A stretch of 64,000 nucleotides of DNA from Aphrophora alni (GCA_963513935.1 OY740768.1:14367993-14431992); one strand, 5' to 3'; shown: positions 37,638 through 50,799, counted from the first letter of the stretch. Numbers and translations: made by a program. Notes: generated by a model not told the origin, from the sequence alone.

Positions 37638-38062
37638 ACAATCCGAATATTTTCAATTAAATCAAAACGTACGTATAAAAATTCTTCAATATCCTATTTT
37701 GAAGGAATTAATGAATAAATCCGTTTATTCGATTCCTTCATCAAAGCAACATTTACAGATAATAAATAAATATAAACAGATTATTTGATATTTTTAGTTA
37801 ACAGTGTTTATTACTTCAGTACAATTTTTATTTTTTTTTTTGCTTCCCCGGTAAATATCTAACATAATGATTCAGTAAATATTTTCAAGTTTCCTCTAAT
37901 ACAACCTCAGTGAAAGAGTACCATCCTAATACAGTCTGCCGGTGTTGGACAAGGCTGTTTGTTTTGTTGTGTGTTATTTAATTTATTATACAGTAGTTGC
38001 GATATTTACGAAAATAATAAAATGTCATATCTATATAATGTAAATGTTACTTTATGTATAAC

Positions 38063-38379
38063 TAGCTGATGGTCCCAGTTTTACCTAGAGGATAGTTGAG
38101 ATAGTTTTATAAATAAATATTTTTATAGCACAACCCTAATGGTGGTGCTATGGAAATAAATTAGGCCCAAATACAGCAACATACTATTTTTGATCAAAAT
38201 CGACCCATAAATAACAAAGATATGATTCTTGTTTTATGAGTAAAAACACTCTTGGATTGGAACATTTTCAAAATCCTTTCTTAGTACCCGTCTACAGACC
38301 TACCCCAATCCATGTTAAAAAATTCATAGCTCTAGGTTTCTTGGATCCAGAGATTTCGTGATCAGTCAGTGGTTTTTGA

Positions 38380-38431
<52 letters not shown>
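38063..38431 (+). repeat. Probable RTE-like retroposon remnant with (TA)n tail
   Basis: The segment begins aactagctgatggtcccagt, a start resembling the actagctg- phrase common at the start of insect repeat consensus sequences. It carries gtggtgctatgg and the phrase tttcgtgatcagtcagtgg, and ends in (TA)25 at 38382-38431. RTE-clade LINEs and their SINE partners typically end in short simple repeats and have a similar gatcagtcagtg-like 3' end. This rests on recall of family features, not on an alignment. Confidence 0.4.
38382..38431 (+). repeat. (TA)n microsatellite
   Basis: Pure (TA)25. Probable 3' tail of the preceding retroposon remnant. Confidence 0.95.
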
Positions 38432-38433
<2 letters not shown>

Positions 38434-38737
38434 AGTTACGCTACGGGTTTATAGCGTCGGGTTTTAAAAAAATATTCGTCTAATTAAAAGCCCTTTTATT
38501 TATGTTTACATATACTCTTACAGAGAACTTATAACAATAAATTTGCATATAAGTTTCATATACATTGAGCCTTATATGGAGTTCACTTATACTAGATCTT
38601 TCTTGTTCCTAGGATGAGTAGAGACTAACTCTAAAACATGGATCAGGCTTAAAGAAAACCATAGGCCTATATTACACATAACTAATCACTATACTAAGGT
38701 TGTTTATCCCTTACATGTACAATTTTACGTCATATAA

Positions 38738-38739
<2 letters not shown>

Positions 38740-38789
<50 letters not shown>
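38740..38789 (+). repeat. (TA)n microsatellite
   Basis: Pure (TA) run of about 25 units, 310 bases from the previous one. It gives an artefactual Ile-Tyr repeat ORF. Confidence 0.95.
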
Positions 38790-38790
<1 letters not shown>

Positions 38791-39006
38791 CTATAAATTC
38801 TAACTACTTAAACAACCATATATTTTGTTGTTTTAGATCTTATGAACTGCAGACGACTAAACCATTCACCCAACAAATAAAAGTTAGGTAAGTGATTATT
38901 CAATCAATTTGTTTGTAGCCAAAATAGAAGTAAACTATTTGTGTTTACCCTATAAGAATACATAATTTTAATGTTTTGTAAAGGACGTCCAACGAAAGAA
39001 ATCATT

Positions 39007-39038
39007 CTGATGATGGAATTACGGTATCGAAACGCGTA
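39007..39038 (+). ncRNA. Hammerhead-like structured motif, copy 4
   Basis: It reads CTGATGA, T, a weak hairpin (ggaattacggtatc, partly paired), GAAACGCGTA. Both core boxes are canonical. The last base of the GCGTC block is A in place of C; A is still an allowed H in the NUH cleavage rule. Stem II is the poorest of the set. Confidence 0.4.
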
Positions 39039-39472
39039 AGTAAAAAACAGAGCAGATATTCACAAAAATTATTTCAACAATCACTTTCATTTTTTTTAGT
39101 GTTATTAACTTTTGGTACAGAACTTTGGTACAGGCGAACTTAAAAAATGTAAATTATTAAAATTAATTATTTTTTAAATATGTAAATAATATGTTCTGTA
39201 TTTTAAAAACTAAGTATGTGTGTTTTGGTGAGGTGATTGTGTAAAGATTTCAATACATTCAGACAAGTACTTCCTGAGAAAAAAAAATGTCTAAATATTA
39301 ATCTTTCGGAAACACCTCAAAAATACAATTTCAGAGTTTGTAAAACTATTGTAAATAGTACCAAACATTTTATGTTATGCTTATGTGTTTTGTGTAGTGT
39401 CTTGTGTTTTTTATTAATATTACACAGAAACAGTTATACAGAGATAAAAAGGTTGTACAAACTACAAAACTC

Positions 39473-39476
<4 letters not shown>

Positions 39477-39546
<70 letters not shown>

Positions 39547-39548
39547 TG
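39477..39548 (+). repeat. (TA)n microsatellite with one interruption
   Basis: About 72 bases of TA, with a single G at about 39528. The overlapping ORFs are Ile-Tyr repeats caused by the tract. Confidence 0.95.
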
Positions 39549-39984
39549 CGGAATTTTGTTTATTAACATGTAGTATATTTTATTTTATATAAAATTGAAT
39601 ATGGGTTGGAAATAAACAAATACAAATTTATAAAATATATTAATTTGTAATCAGTCGTACAAGAGTAGTTTTCTTAATCAAATATAAACCATTTATTTAT
39701 TTCACAAAAGCTAGAGTAAAGTTTGTGTGTTTCATCTTTCTCAGTTTAAAACACCTTTTCCAACTGCTCATTTTCATTTGATGAATGTTAATTTTATTTT
39801 ACTTGCACAATGGTGTGGGTCATTTCCATTACTATACTGTACTCTTCAAATGTCACCAAAATCTGAACGAAATAGTTGTAATTTTTTCATATTTCGAAGT
39901 TTAGGAAATCAGGTAGCGTCGGTTTTAAGAAGTTGATCCAAGTTTCTATTTACTATATTATTATCAATAAATCCCTAACTAAAA

Positions 39985-40265
39985 TTTTAGACCAATTCGT
40001 TTTGTTTGTGTTCTTAGAAGCAATATCTTAACAACGACAATTCACAACTAGTACTTTTGTGATTTGGTCTTATAACAGATACTCCTAAATTGTACGTTTT
40101 GAAAAAAATAATCTAATGAAAGTCTTGAGATGTGACTAAAATACGTCCATCTACCAAATTTAGTTCACTTTAGAGCTTTAGGGACAGACGACAAGTGGAT
40201 ATCATTTTTAAAACGGATATTTCCACAATAATCTCGACATCGAATTTGGTTAAACCTTAACGTAA
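39985..40265 (+). repeat. Interspersed repeat family F2, copy 3
   Basis: Landmarks in order: attcgttttgtttgtgttctt, ttataacagatactcctaaa, atctaatgaaagtcttgaga, aaaatacgtccatctaccaa, atttagttcac and gacagacgacaag. These parallel 24950-25165. The cgattttgagaaaatc block is lost. Confidence 0.5.
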
Positions 40266-41479
40266 CTTACTCTGAGACGTGTGGCAGAGATACTGTCTAA
40301 TAGTAACAAGTGTGTTTCATAAGTGTTTTAATTTATATCTTATTTAATATATAAATGCTAGAATTTTTACCACTATGAGAAGGATTTAGTAAATGAAGAA
40401 ATACTAAAGCGCTGGAATTCTTCAGGGCACAATAGTGGAAACGCAGTAAGCTTTCATAAATATCATTTATATAGGAGTAACTGTAAACTAGTCTTTCTTT
40501 GTAGAGTTTTTATACTGTGACTTTGCTATACGGAATGAGTGTAAGAAATAGAGAGCAGATATTTATGTTATTAATAAAGTGGCTTTGTAAATTCACAGTG
40601 TAGGTAAGCTTCCGCCACTTGATTTCCAACGCGTTTATTTTACCGATTTGTATATCGGTAACGATTATCCGAAATTTCAAATCTGTACAAAAGTAAAAAG
40701 TTATTACAACATACAATAAAATGTGAATCATTGAGTAAATATTTTGTAACTCCTTTGTGTAAGTCTCTATTGGATGCAGTGAACGTTTTAATAAATCCTT
40801 CTATGGGTTCAGAGAGTATAAGATTAGAGTATGGGTCGGGTAAGCTTTGAGAGACTGAAGTAGCCAGACTTTTCTGAGAGACTTGCGAAGCGGTCAACGC
40901 AGGCTCAAAAATGGTTGACCAGACGTTGGTTTTGGTTTTTTCTTAGGTATCCCTCTTTCACCATCTCACTGTTCTGTCCTTTCTTTCTGTGTTCCTCCTA
41001 CAACAAACAAACAATAAAATCAAACAAACAAAACATGTGAAAAGTAGCTGATAAGGTTTGCCAGGCTTCCAAGTTGAATACGTCATCGATGACACTGCTA
41101 TGTAAAACACAGCTTTAATCTAACTGAAAATGTTGAAGATGCTTCAGAAGTAAAGACTTCACTTTGTAACTGATTGATTGACTCGCTAAATTGAAGCTCA
41201 CTTCATATCTTCCCATTTTATTTCAATGAAATCTGTCTCAATGACATTTTGTATGGGTGATTGTATTCACTTAAATCCTGGCTTAGTTTAGGTATACGGT
41301 AAATGTATACTAACCTGACGCTAATTTTATTGACACAGATTGATCAATAAATTTTGTTCGAAGACCTTAGCGCCTAAGTTAAACAATTTTTATCAAAATC
41401 TTTAATGATAATTTTACATTTAGGTTTAATGGCAGATTCTACTCTAAATTTTGAGTTTGATTATTATTTGATTTTCTAT
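40266..41479. other. AT-rich stretch, nothing specific
   Basis: Two overlapping minus-strand ORFs (40510-40897) give unrecognised peptides. A short run of caaa-type repeats sits at about 41003-41034. Confidence 0.45.
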
Positions 41480-42140
41480 TCTATTTTATAGTAGAGCGGA
41501 CCTAACTTCTCCGTAGTTAGGCCTTATTGACGTTTTCTACTCACCACTTGATTACAGTACCTTATTCTTACCCTTTATTATACCTACCTTGTTTCTTATC
41601 ATACCTGAACACATCAGGAATTGCTACACACTGTTCTCTTGCAAGGAAAGTACCCGTACCTAGTATTTCACATATTATTGTACTGTATCCTTCACAGAAA
41701 GCAAAAAAATGCTTCCTGTTTCCTCCAGCCCATGTAAGATATGACTCTCTTCCATATAGTTGAAAGACGTTTATTCAAAGCAAAACGCTCTGTTAGAACA
41801 ACTATATATGTTTATTTGTTTTGTTTAGTCCTATAAGCTATCCCAACTCTTCCTTTATCAGATATGTTCAGGAAGGTTTTAGACTGTCTAATCCAATCTC
41901 CCTTACCTTAGTACTTCTTCCTGGACAATTCATAATCAGTATCCTACCGTCTCGAAACTACAAATCCAGATTTAAGACCTACAAAAGAATGGGATGATCC
42001 TGGGTCAGCTCACCCGCCTTCTTATTGCTCAATATACTGTGGTGTTCATCTTAAATACTGTTGGTAATTTTATCAGCGCACCTTAGCATTCACTTTAGGC
42101 GAGCTCAAAGCCTGCAGTACTGCCTAACTATTTGCCTATC
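41480..42140 (+). pseudogene. Possible decayed LINE coding remnant
   Basis: The plus strand is C-rich relative to its surroundings and holds a 78-codon ORF (41527-41763). Within it, a GIATHCSLARKV stretch could be a worn form of the GI-GNE-AD-LARK segment of the RNase H domain in non-LTR retrotransposons. A second segment at about 41990-42030 may be the later LINE C-terminal part. Both matches are weak, with frameshifts needed to connect them, and I would not rely on this without a search. Confidence 0.25.
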
Positions 42141-42804
42141 TTTGGGTAACAGTTGGTTTTATATAATATTATGTGACAATAAGTGTGCACTAATTACTTT
42201 TAGTGTCAGTTATGACAAAATTAATATTTCACTGTCTACAACGAAACGATTTTTAAATAAAACTTTTACTACCCAATAATTTTTTGAATCCACTCGTATT
42301 TCTATATGGGATTTATAAGAGTCAAAAGTTTAATTAAAACACCAAAAGTTTTTTAAGGTGACCACAACATAATTAAGAAACAGCTGTTATCAACAATGAA
42401 TTTTGCTCTTCTTGTGATTACAAACATACGGTTTTCGTTGAATTCAAATTGAGCGTACATATCGTTCCTGGACAACAATATAGGAATACATTTGCATACA
42501 GTATACACAATGATTTTATACATTTGCATATCCCTGTTGGTTGAAATTTAAACTAATAATTATGTAGGTTATATTGGTGTACTAGTTTCGATTTTCAAAA
42601 ATACTGACTTTTCTGTTTATTGAGAAATGAGAAATGAGAGATCTCAGATATACGTCCATTTTGTGACCTTCTACTAAACAGATGGTTTTTCATTTCTTCT
42701 TATACAGCAACTTTTGATTTTACTGTTTTTTAAATATTATTTATGTTTTAATTTTCACTGGTACATATATTATTCAGTTTATCTTCCCTTCCCCTTTTAT
42801 TTAA

Positions 42805-43035
42805 ATGTGAAAAGCTTCTCCGCCATTATCGCCTTATAAAAAAATGAAAAGTACACGAAATAAAGGTCCCTAGTCTTTGGATATTCTAATACCGCCAGAG
42901 TCGAACAATAGAGAGACCCAATAGAAGAGATGAGAGAGATTTAAGCCAAGACTACAAGAGCGATAGGTGTAGATCCAGCTAAGTTACCTCGGGATTACCA
43001 AGCCCGTACTCACTAAGGACATCATCCAGTTTACC
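42805..43035 (+). repeat. Interspersed repeat family F1, copy 6
   Basis: Near full length: tgaaaagcttctccgccatt, ccctagtctttggatattct, agagacccaatagaaga, then gatccagctaagttacctcg, ggattaccaag and cccgtactcactaagg. Confidence 0.65.
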
Positions 43036-43384
43036 TTTGGTTCAGAGAAAGTCACGTGATTGGTAATCAAACAGATTATTCGGAAATATTATTTTTGTTT
43101 GTATAATGTTATAAAACCAAACGGGTGGACAGATTCCGATTTAATTTGGTAGATAGGCCTTTTATTGTTATTGCTTAACATCTTTTACTTTAGATTAATG
43201 AAAACGGAGCAGTAGATAACAAACGGATTAGCGAAACCGTGGGTAACGTTTGACGGTTGACCACTCCGAGATAAGCATCTCTTCTAACAACTGACCTACT
43301 CTGCTATTCTTCATTTTGTAAAAATGAGAATTTGTCCCTTACAATAGACACAATTAATTATTAATATTAAACATTTCTTGTAAA
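43036..43384. other. AT-rich stretch, nothing specific
   Basis: No gene or delimited repeat was seen. Confidence 0.5.
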
Positions 43385-43720
43385 TTATAACAATGTTATT
43401 TTATCTTGCTCACTAAATTTAATTTTAATTGTGTTTCTACAGTTTCTCCCAAGGTATATCCAACAAAATAATTGCACACTTATTGTACAATGACACAAAC
43501 AGATTGAAACAACAAATCACACACTATACTATCTCACGCTATACACAATAACATCCATTGTTAAATTTGTATGCTAATATTGTCCACTTTCGATTACCCC
43601 CCCCCCCCGTATTACATGATCAATGCAATTGTAATTTATGATTCCCAAGTTTTAATGCAAAGAAATTTGATTTATTTATTTCATTTTGTATTGGAGTAAA
43701 TTGATAAAATTTTTGGTTCA
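43385..43720 (-). repeat. Interspersed repeat family F6, copy 2 (minus, with poly-C)
   Basis: Reverse-complement partner of 36640-36965. The poly-C run at 43597-43608 corresponds to the poly-G run of copy 1. The cacacactatactatctcac and gtccactttcgatta phrases match exactly or nearly so. Confidence 0.8.
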
Positions 43721-45204
43721 CTTGTATATATGCGTTAGTAAATCCTCCAAAATTTACAATTTATTGATTTCTCCCTTCAAATTGGACAAGTCAGTTAACC
43801 TACAATATCTCATTTTATGCAGCTTCAAAATAAATATATAATGGTGCTAACCACGCGCTTATTGTAAATATATTACTAGAAAATAAAAATTCAAAATTGT
43901 AATTATAAAATAGAGAAAAAAGAAAATACAATTTTTAAAAAAATTTCAAACAAACATAAATTATTATACAATATTTATTTTTTTAATAGTAAGAATGAAT
44001 GAACACAAATGTCGTTCTTACCATTTTGTTATATTCTGTGTTCTAATGACACTCGAAAACAGTAACCTTTGAAAAAAAATCGATTAGGGCGTAAATATGA
44101 ACTTCTGACGCCATCTTAGAAGGTAAAATATCTCTAAATTGGTCCAATCGTATTTTAATCTAATGTTAGTTAAATGGAAAATTGTAAGAACGTTTGATCT
44201 TAAAATAAAATGTAATGTACAAGAAAATTACGCTACAAAATGAATGCTGACTGTTTAATCCGCCGTGTGGATAATTTCACTAAAATTTGATTGCAATATA
44301 TTTTACTGATCTGGAGATAATAAGTTCATTTGATTAAGAAGAGAACTTTAAACTTCAGAGATGGCGATATAACTTTTGATTTTATATTATTTATATGGTC
44401 TATGACAGTACAAATAAAGCTCAGATTTACTGCCATTTAGGAAAAATATTTTAACCTGTAAAAGAACGCATAATAATTTATAAATAGAAAACATCCATTG
44501 CACATACTTATCAATATTCACTCAAATTATAAAAATATTTTAGAATAAAATTCTATAAATAAATAACTATTATTATTATAAATACAATAATAACAAAAAC
44601 CAATAACTAAATTACACAGACGGTTAAACAATAAGTTTATCAATAGCAGAGATAAGAGAGAAACAAAATAAACGCTAATTCCCTTATTTCCATAACTAAC
44701 AAAAACAATATTTACAAACCACAATATATCTAGCCCATATCTCGAAATTAACCTCACCCCTAATTATCTTATGAATTTTCACTTATTTTGTACCCACAAC
44801 ATTTTACAACACACCAATCATTCTTAAGTTACACAACCACCATTTAGATTCCGAACTGCTCTCCATTTGTTTCTAACTAATATCATAAACAATCCTTCGT
44901 CCTTCCAGACCAGTTTGTCATTGCTAATACACATACTTAAATCATTTTCTTCCTCAAACTACGATGATCTCACATGATTGAAAAAAAACAAAATTTATTT
45001 AGCTTTGTGTACGTGTGTGTGAGAAAGTTTGTATTTGCTTTTTACTAAGGGATAAAATGTATCATATATTATTATCTATTACAGAAAGCTGTTAGAGGAA
45101 TTTATCAATACAATAAAGATGTTTCCATCAATGTATCAGGGCTGGTTTATATTTCACTTTATAATTGACATATAAATATGTATGATAAGTCATTAAAAGT
45201 TGAA
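43721..45204. other. AT-rich stretch without recognisable genes
   Basis: Very AT-rich DNA with a chance minus-strand ORF at 44527-44757. One gacgccatctta phrase near 44108 belongs to the recurrent motif in the findings. Confidence 0.45.
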
Positions 45205-45985
45205 CGTCAGTCACAAGGGCTTATTGTGTCCTAAATAGAAATAAATGGTCCAAGACATCCCCATGCATGAACTGACAAGTTCGTCTTCTAAGATTGCCTG
45301 CACGTTTGTCGAAGATCCAAGGATCTCTTTACTTTTCTGATTGAAGCATTCGATGATCAGGTATTGTGAAGTTTCGTTGTGCATGCCAAATTTTCTGCAA
45401 ATAGGCTCCTCAGTCAATTCGCCTATCCCACTATTATGCCCTGTAACAAATCCTACCATCTTTCTTATCCACTTGCCTAATGGGAAAGGATCAGATGCAA
45501 TTTACTTATAGGAGACACGACGTGATTATTTACTCCTCTGTAGACACGAGGTACTCCTTTCTCGCCCAAGTACTTTGTTAAACCAATCTATTAGCCTCTT
45601 GGAGAAAAATTAGCCTCTTGGATATGTTATAGAATCGCTCAGGTCTCCTATGTGTTCCCCTGCTGACGTTTTATTAGCCAGCACGTCTGCACATTCCTTT
45701 CAACTAATCCTAGCATATCCAGGAACCCATCGAGGAGTTGACCTCATTTCTCCCCAGTCGATTTCGATTCTGAAACAATCTCCGACATTGACCTAATCCT
45801 GGGCTTTCAAAGATGCCTGACTGTATATATTCAATATCCCTTTCTTTGTATCCATGTTTTCTGGGATCAAGGCATAATTTGTGATTGAAACACTATTGGG
45901 TACGTTCCTACCGTGAGGACGTATTTGGATTCCAGCCATTTGATTTAGCCCAACCATCTGTGAACCACTTCAGCTCATATATTAA
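45205..45985 (-). pseudogene. LINE 3' end: decayed RNase H domain and C-terminal zinc-knuckle-like segment
   Basis: Translating the minus strand in pieces gives a consistent order. Near 45950-45980, LKWFTDG is the first Asp motif of RNase HI. Near 45810-45850, IYSQASLKAQ is a shortened IYSDSQAALKA-type motif. Near 45690-45760, RWVPGYARIS then a stop and ECADVLANKTSA is the WVPGH-GI-GNE-AD-LAN motif. An 82-codon ORF at 45211-45459 then gives KMVGFVTGHNS, PICRKFGMHNETSQYLI and a Leu-Gly-rich end, the usual CxxC-like region after RNase H in I, LOA and R1-type non-LTR elements. At least one stop and several frameshifts separate the parts. It is a dead 5'-truncated copy: no reverse transcriptase domain is seen upstream. 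Confidence 0.8.
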
Positions 45986-47239
45986 GCTTAAGTAGTTAAC
46001 GAATAGCCATTAGAAATATCAACTTTATAAAGAACAATAATATCATTTCATTTGAAAATTTTAGAAAAAATACATTATTCTTTCGAAACAGCTTATTTAT
46101 GATAGTAAATGTTTAAAGATACACTTTAGATAGTTGCAGGAGAACATAAAAATAGTGCGAATATATGCCTGTGGGGGGGGGAGGTTCTGGTGTATCGATG
46201 TTTCGCGAGATTGAATTCGCTTCTATTTCTACGTTATACATTCGCTATATGTCCGCGACTGCCAATCAAATTTAATAATTTAAATATTGCAGTACACATG
46301 GAGTGGTGAGGGGGTATAAACAAGGACTGAATAAATATAATTATCTGTGTCAATGTCAGTGATATGATTGATTGTTTTATTGTCACAGTGAAACTGAGTT
46401 TTGTTTATAGACAGTCCCGTGACAGTGTAACAACATTTACATTATAATATATTATTATCAATTTTGTGGCCATCATTTTACTTACTACGAGTGTAGTTAG
46501 GTCGTTACATGCCGCGTAGGTCTACATGCGGTCTTGAAACTTTACGAATATTAATTTTTTGGGGAATCCAGAGTTTTAAAATTTGTGTTTTAAAAAATGT
46601 CATTTTTATCCTAGACAGTTTATATTAGTAATTATATTTTAGATAAACAAAGTGGTAAAACAAAACTAATTTAAATTAGCTGTCGGTTTGAAAGGTCATA
46701 TGCAGAGTTTTGTTTAGGTAAATATTCGTCTTGGGATAGCATTTAGAATGTTTATATCTACTGTCTGTAAATTATAGTGTCTTATAAATTGCCCGGGTGG
46801 GATATTCCATGGTCTTAGGTGTTAGTGATTCCATAAAGATCATATACATATCTACAATGTTTAAAGAAAACACTGTTATAATCCATAATTTTGGTTTATT
46901 ACCACCTTTACAGGTAATTCAATAACAAATATATCAGCTGTTACAAATTGAATAAACATCATCACTAAGTAAATAGCATTACTATTTATCATTTGTTAAC
47001 TTGTCAATGACATGTAAAAGTTGAAATTAGTTGTGGAATAAATACAAATTGTGTATTATAACAATTTTTTATTTTCCTCGTAACATAATGTTTGAATTCA
47101 CTACAGTAAAATTCTCAGATTTTAAAATAATTGAACGTTTATGTTAGTAAAATTTGCTGGAAAAATTGGTGTGTCCATACCAATAAACAGAGCCTCTGGT
47201 TGGTGTTCTCACTTCATGAGGGAGAGTCCCCGATAAGGC
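45986..47239. other. AT-rich stretch, nothing specific
   Basis: No gene seen. A 9-base poly-G run lies at 46173-46181. Confidence 0.5.
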
Positions 47240-47330
47240 ACACAAATTTACTGCGTTGAACCATCATCGTGAGGTAATTACAATTAGTAGCGGTCTTTGG
47301 TTCTCAATACTAGAACGTTGACAGAAGTTC
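47240..47330 (+). repeat. Interspersed repeat family F4, fragment
   Basis: gttgaaccatcatcgtgagg, taattacaattagtagcg, tctttggttc and ctagaacgttgacag align with 50815-50895 of the best F4 copy. Confidence 0.45.
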
Positions 47331-48345
47331 ATCTTTACACATATTAATGTAATTTTATACCATTGAACGAGTTCAATAAAACACATCCAAAATGACAAAC
47401 AAAACAATATTTAAAATTCAATTTTTTTGTGTGTTTCCTTTTGTAAATTAACACACGTGTAAATCAATTGACAATTATCTGTCTGACATATTATGCTAAA
47501 CAAGTTGATGGATGTTATCAGTGTTTAACCAGTCTTGTCGTGTCAGTAAACACAAACACAAGTTCACACATCTTGATCTGCCACTAGGAAACAGTCTTGA
47601 CTCAATTCGCTCTTGTCGATGATGACAGCCCCAGTAGGTTTATATTGCTGATCCTATATACTAGTAACGATTCAAAATCCGGTAAAAGTAAATTATTGTT
47701 ACAATATAATTATAATATCTACTGTCAGTTTATTAATGGCCAGATAATGTATGCAAGTCTCGATTGAGGGATACACCTTATCAGAGGGTCCGTGTGGTTA
47801 AACGTCTGTGAACGGCATGACGAGCTGTCGAAAACCTTCTACATAGGCTCCCTAAGAAGGTCGAGTTAAACGATCCAAAAATATATCTCTCTTCCCCCCC
47901 TCCCTACCGTGTTGATTTGCTCTGACATATGGTCACTCTTTGGTTTTTCCTACCTTCTTATGGCTTCTTAATATATGTCTGGTTTACTTTTAACTATTAA
48001 AAGCCCACAATTAAACGATTAGATAAAATAGTTAAAATATAGAAAAGGGACCAGTGCCAGATTAAAAAGGGGGTGGAGGGGAAATCTTAACATCCGTATG
48101 TATATTGCCGAGCATATTGCCTAAAACTTTTATTTTGTGAGTCTTATCGCTTTGACAGTACAAATTATGGCATCACCATTTCCATTGCGACTTAATATGT
48201 GATATGTTTGATGTAGTTTCATTTACTGCATGCGGGAAAAAATTACGGATAAGATACAAAAATTCCCAAACTTTATATGAAAGTATATAAATTAAAAAAT
48301 TGTAAATTTTTAGTAGGGCTATATTGGTAAGCTTTTAATACACTG

Positions 48346-48347
<2 letters not shown>

Positions 48348-48403
<56 letters not shown>
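48348..48403 (+). repeat. (AT)n microsatellite
   Basis: Pure AT run of about 28 units. Confidence 0.95.
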
Positions 48404-48405
<2 letters not shown>

Positions 48406-48680
48406 ATATTAAGGGCAAATATAAAATATATAAAATCTAATAGGGATATAAATGATCATATTATACTATTAAAGGAGATAGTTAAAAATTCAAATACAAT
48501 CTTATATAGCATGTTAAACTGGTATACTTTAGTTGTGAATTTTAATTATATATGACCTTTAGTAATTGTTGTACGAGTAGGCTATATACTGGGAAGTCTA
48601 TTATTGATACCCTCTATTAAGTAAACAGAAATGTAAAAGGTATTTAATGCTTGTGACTTCACTGACTAGCATTCAGTCAG

Positions 48681-48728
48681 ACGTTTGTCATCAGTAGTGT
48701 GTATAAAAACAAATACACGATGTTTCGA
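48681..48728 (-). other. Hairpin flanked by GAAAC and CTGATGA boxes
   Basis: On the minus strand the order is CGAAACATC, a GTGTAT/ATACAC stem with a T-rich loop, ACTA, then CTGATGACAAACG. The two hammerhead-type boxes occur in the reverse order from the other six sites, which would correspond to a circular permutation. It may instead be an unrelated conserved repeat segment. A GTCTGACT repeat adjoins it. Confidence 0.25.
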
Positions 48729-50799
48729 GACTAATCAATAAACCTGGGACATGACAAAATTGAAAAATACAAACATAGCCAAGTAGCCTAGGTCTGATTT
48801 AAAGCTTGGTATGAGCAGTTAAAATGCAAATTACTTTTAAACTTTTTCATGTTCTCAGCTGTTGCTGCTAGGCTATGGTGGTGTTTTTTAGGTTTTAAGT
48901 TTATCACTGGACAACGGAAGTGAAACGTTTTTATAAATACAAAAGAAAGAAAGCGTCAAAACCATATCAATAATGTGAACAATCCATATGACGAGAATAT
49001 TATTATTTACTATTACGCGATTATTTAAATAGTTAATTTAGTAAAAAATAGTAAAACGTATAATTCTCCCTGTTTTTATGAGAGAGTTTACATAAGTTAT
49101 GAAATATAAAATTTATGTGCCATATTTATTAAAGCAAACACAATACAAACACTTTATACTGCAGTGTAAGTAATGGAAGATTTCCTGCAGAGATTTAACT
49201 TTGGAATATTAAAAAAAATTAAACATCTTGCACAGAGTTCCACGGTTTGGTAATGTTTGTTTCAAAAATATGGGCAGTTTATTTAATATATAGCTCCCTC
49301 GGGAACTGAGCGTTTTCCTTTGGTATTAAAGCGAGTTTTATATAGCATGGTCTACATTTGTAAAATAATTGTTGTTTTTATTTAGAGTAATTTTGTATTG
49401 AAATATATTTCATTCGTAGATTAGAATTAAATATGAACATAAGACGTAGTTTGTCCGTGGAGAAAAATGTTTTTAATAACCACTGTTGCTTGTCAATTCG
49501 GTTTATACCGGTTTACTTTGTTTTATGAACTCATTTACTGGAATATGTTTAATTTTTAGATATTTTATCATAATTCCTTTTTGGGATGTAGACAACAGAG
49601 AGAACTGATCCAGTCAATTCAGTGTAGAAAACACCCTTCAAGAAAACCATAATAATATTATAGTTCTAAAGTATGATATGAAACTATAAACACCCCCACA
49701 CAATATAATAATGAATAATTCTAATCTTCCAAGGGAGTATTTTAAAATGTCGAAAAATTGGACAACAAAAATGTGGCTCAATCTTTTTCTTTGATTTTCT
49801 GTCGGTCCATTAACTTCAAAAGAAGAGATTCCGAAAAAAACAAAATTGAAAAACGTTCAGTCCAAAATGTGGCGAACAAGTTTCTGTTGATATATATATT
49901 TAAGAAACAAAATGAGAATAATATTTTATATTATTTTTCTATCAGCTTTTTATTGCTGAACAGTTCAAGAAAATAACGTTTTTACTTATCATTTTTCAGA
50001 AAATAACAAACACCTGCGCCTTTACTCCGTACTTCAACAATACTTGGCTGTTACGTTAAGCTGACGTTTAGATGTTATGTAAGTATTACTCCTGCAATTA
50101 TGACCGTATGTGTTCCAGTTGGCAGTAGTGTGTAGCATGTTATCTATCAATTCATAAGTAGGCGTACTTTAATGATGTAAGAAAAGTGTTAGCGGTAATC
50201 TTTTCGTTCAGATGTTTGGAAAACCTCAAATTGGAATATTATATTTTTCTCATTTTTGAAGTTGAACACGTCTTTTTTTATTATAATGTTCCTATATAAT
50301 ATTTCGATAATAATTACTATAAAAATTACATCTAAATGACACAGTGATTTTTTCCAGCGAAACTGAATGAAATTAATTGTTCCTGGAGAGTCGCTTAGTT
50401 ACTTCACTAAAATTAATTATCAGCTTACGTATTAATTTGAACTAAACTTATATTGACTTATTAATGTTATAATATGACGCCATGTATACCAACTAAATTA
50501 AAATAAAGACCGGGCTACTACAGTAATGAACCCGTGTTGATTGTCTGAAACATTGAGGCGATAAAAGAAAGCCGCATCCTCAGAGTAGTATATTAGTCAT
50601 ATATAGTATCCATTCGGTGAGGATGCATTTCAATATCCTAAGCGATAACAAGAGGCGTTCTTTGTAAGCAATGATGGTTGGGTTGATTGTCAATTTATTG
50701 TTTACAGAACCTATACGGTTTTCTTTGTTTAAGTGTATGACGATCCTTACATGCTTTCAGCTGCTGTAGTAGTTGTGCTTAGTATGAGTAAAAGGTTAC

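Larger units (their letters stand above)
47331..50799. other. AT-rich stretch with one (AT)n tract and one inverted motif
   Basis: No gene. It holds the (AT)n tract at 48348-48403 and the motif at 48681-48728. The 72-codon ORF at 49758-49976 is Lys/Asn-rich and unrecognised. Confidence 0.45.

Noticed and set aside
38700..39592. Ile-Tyr repeat ORFs
   Set aside because: They are readings of (TA)n tracts, not proteins.
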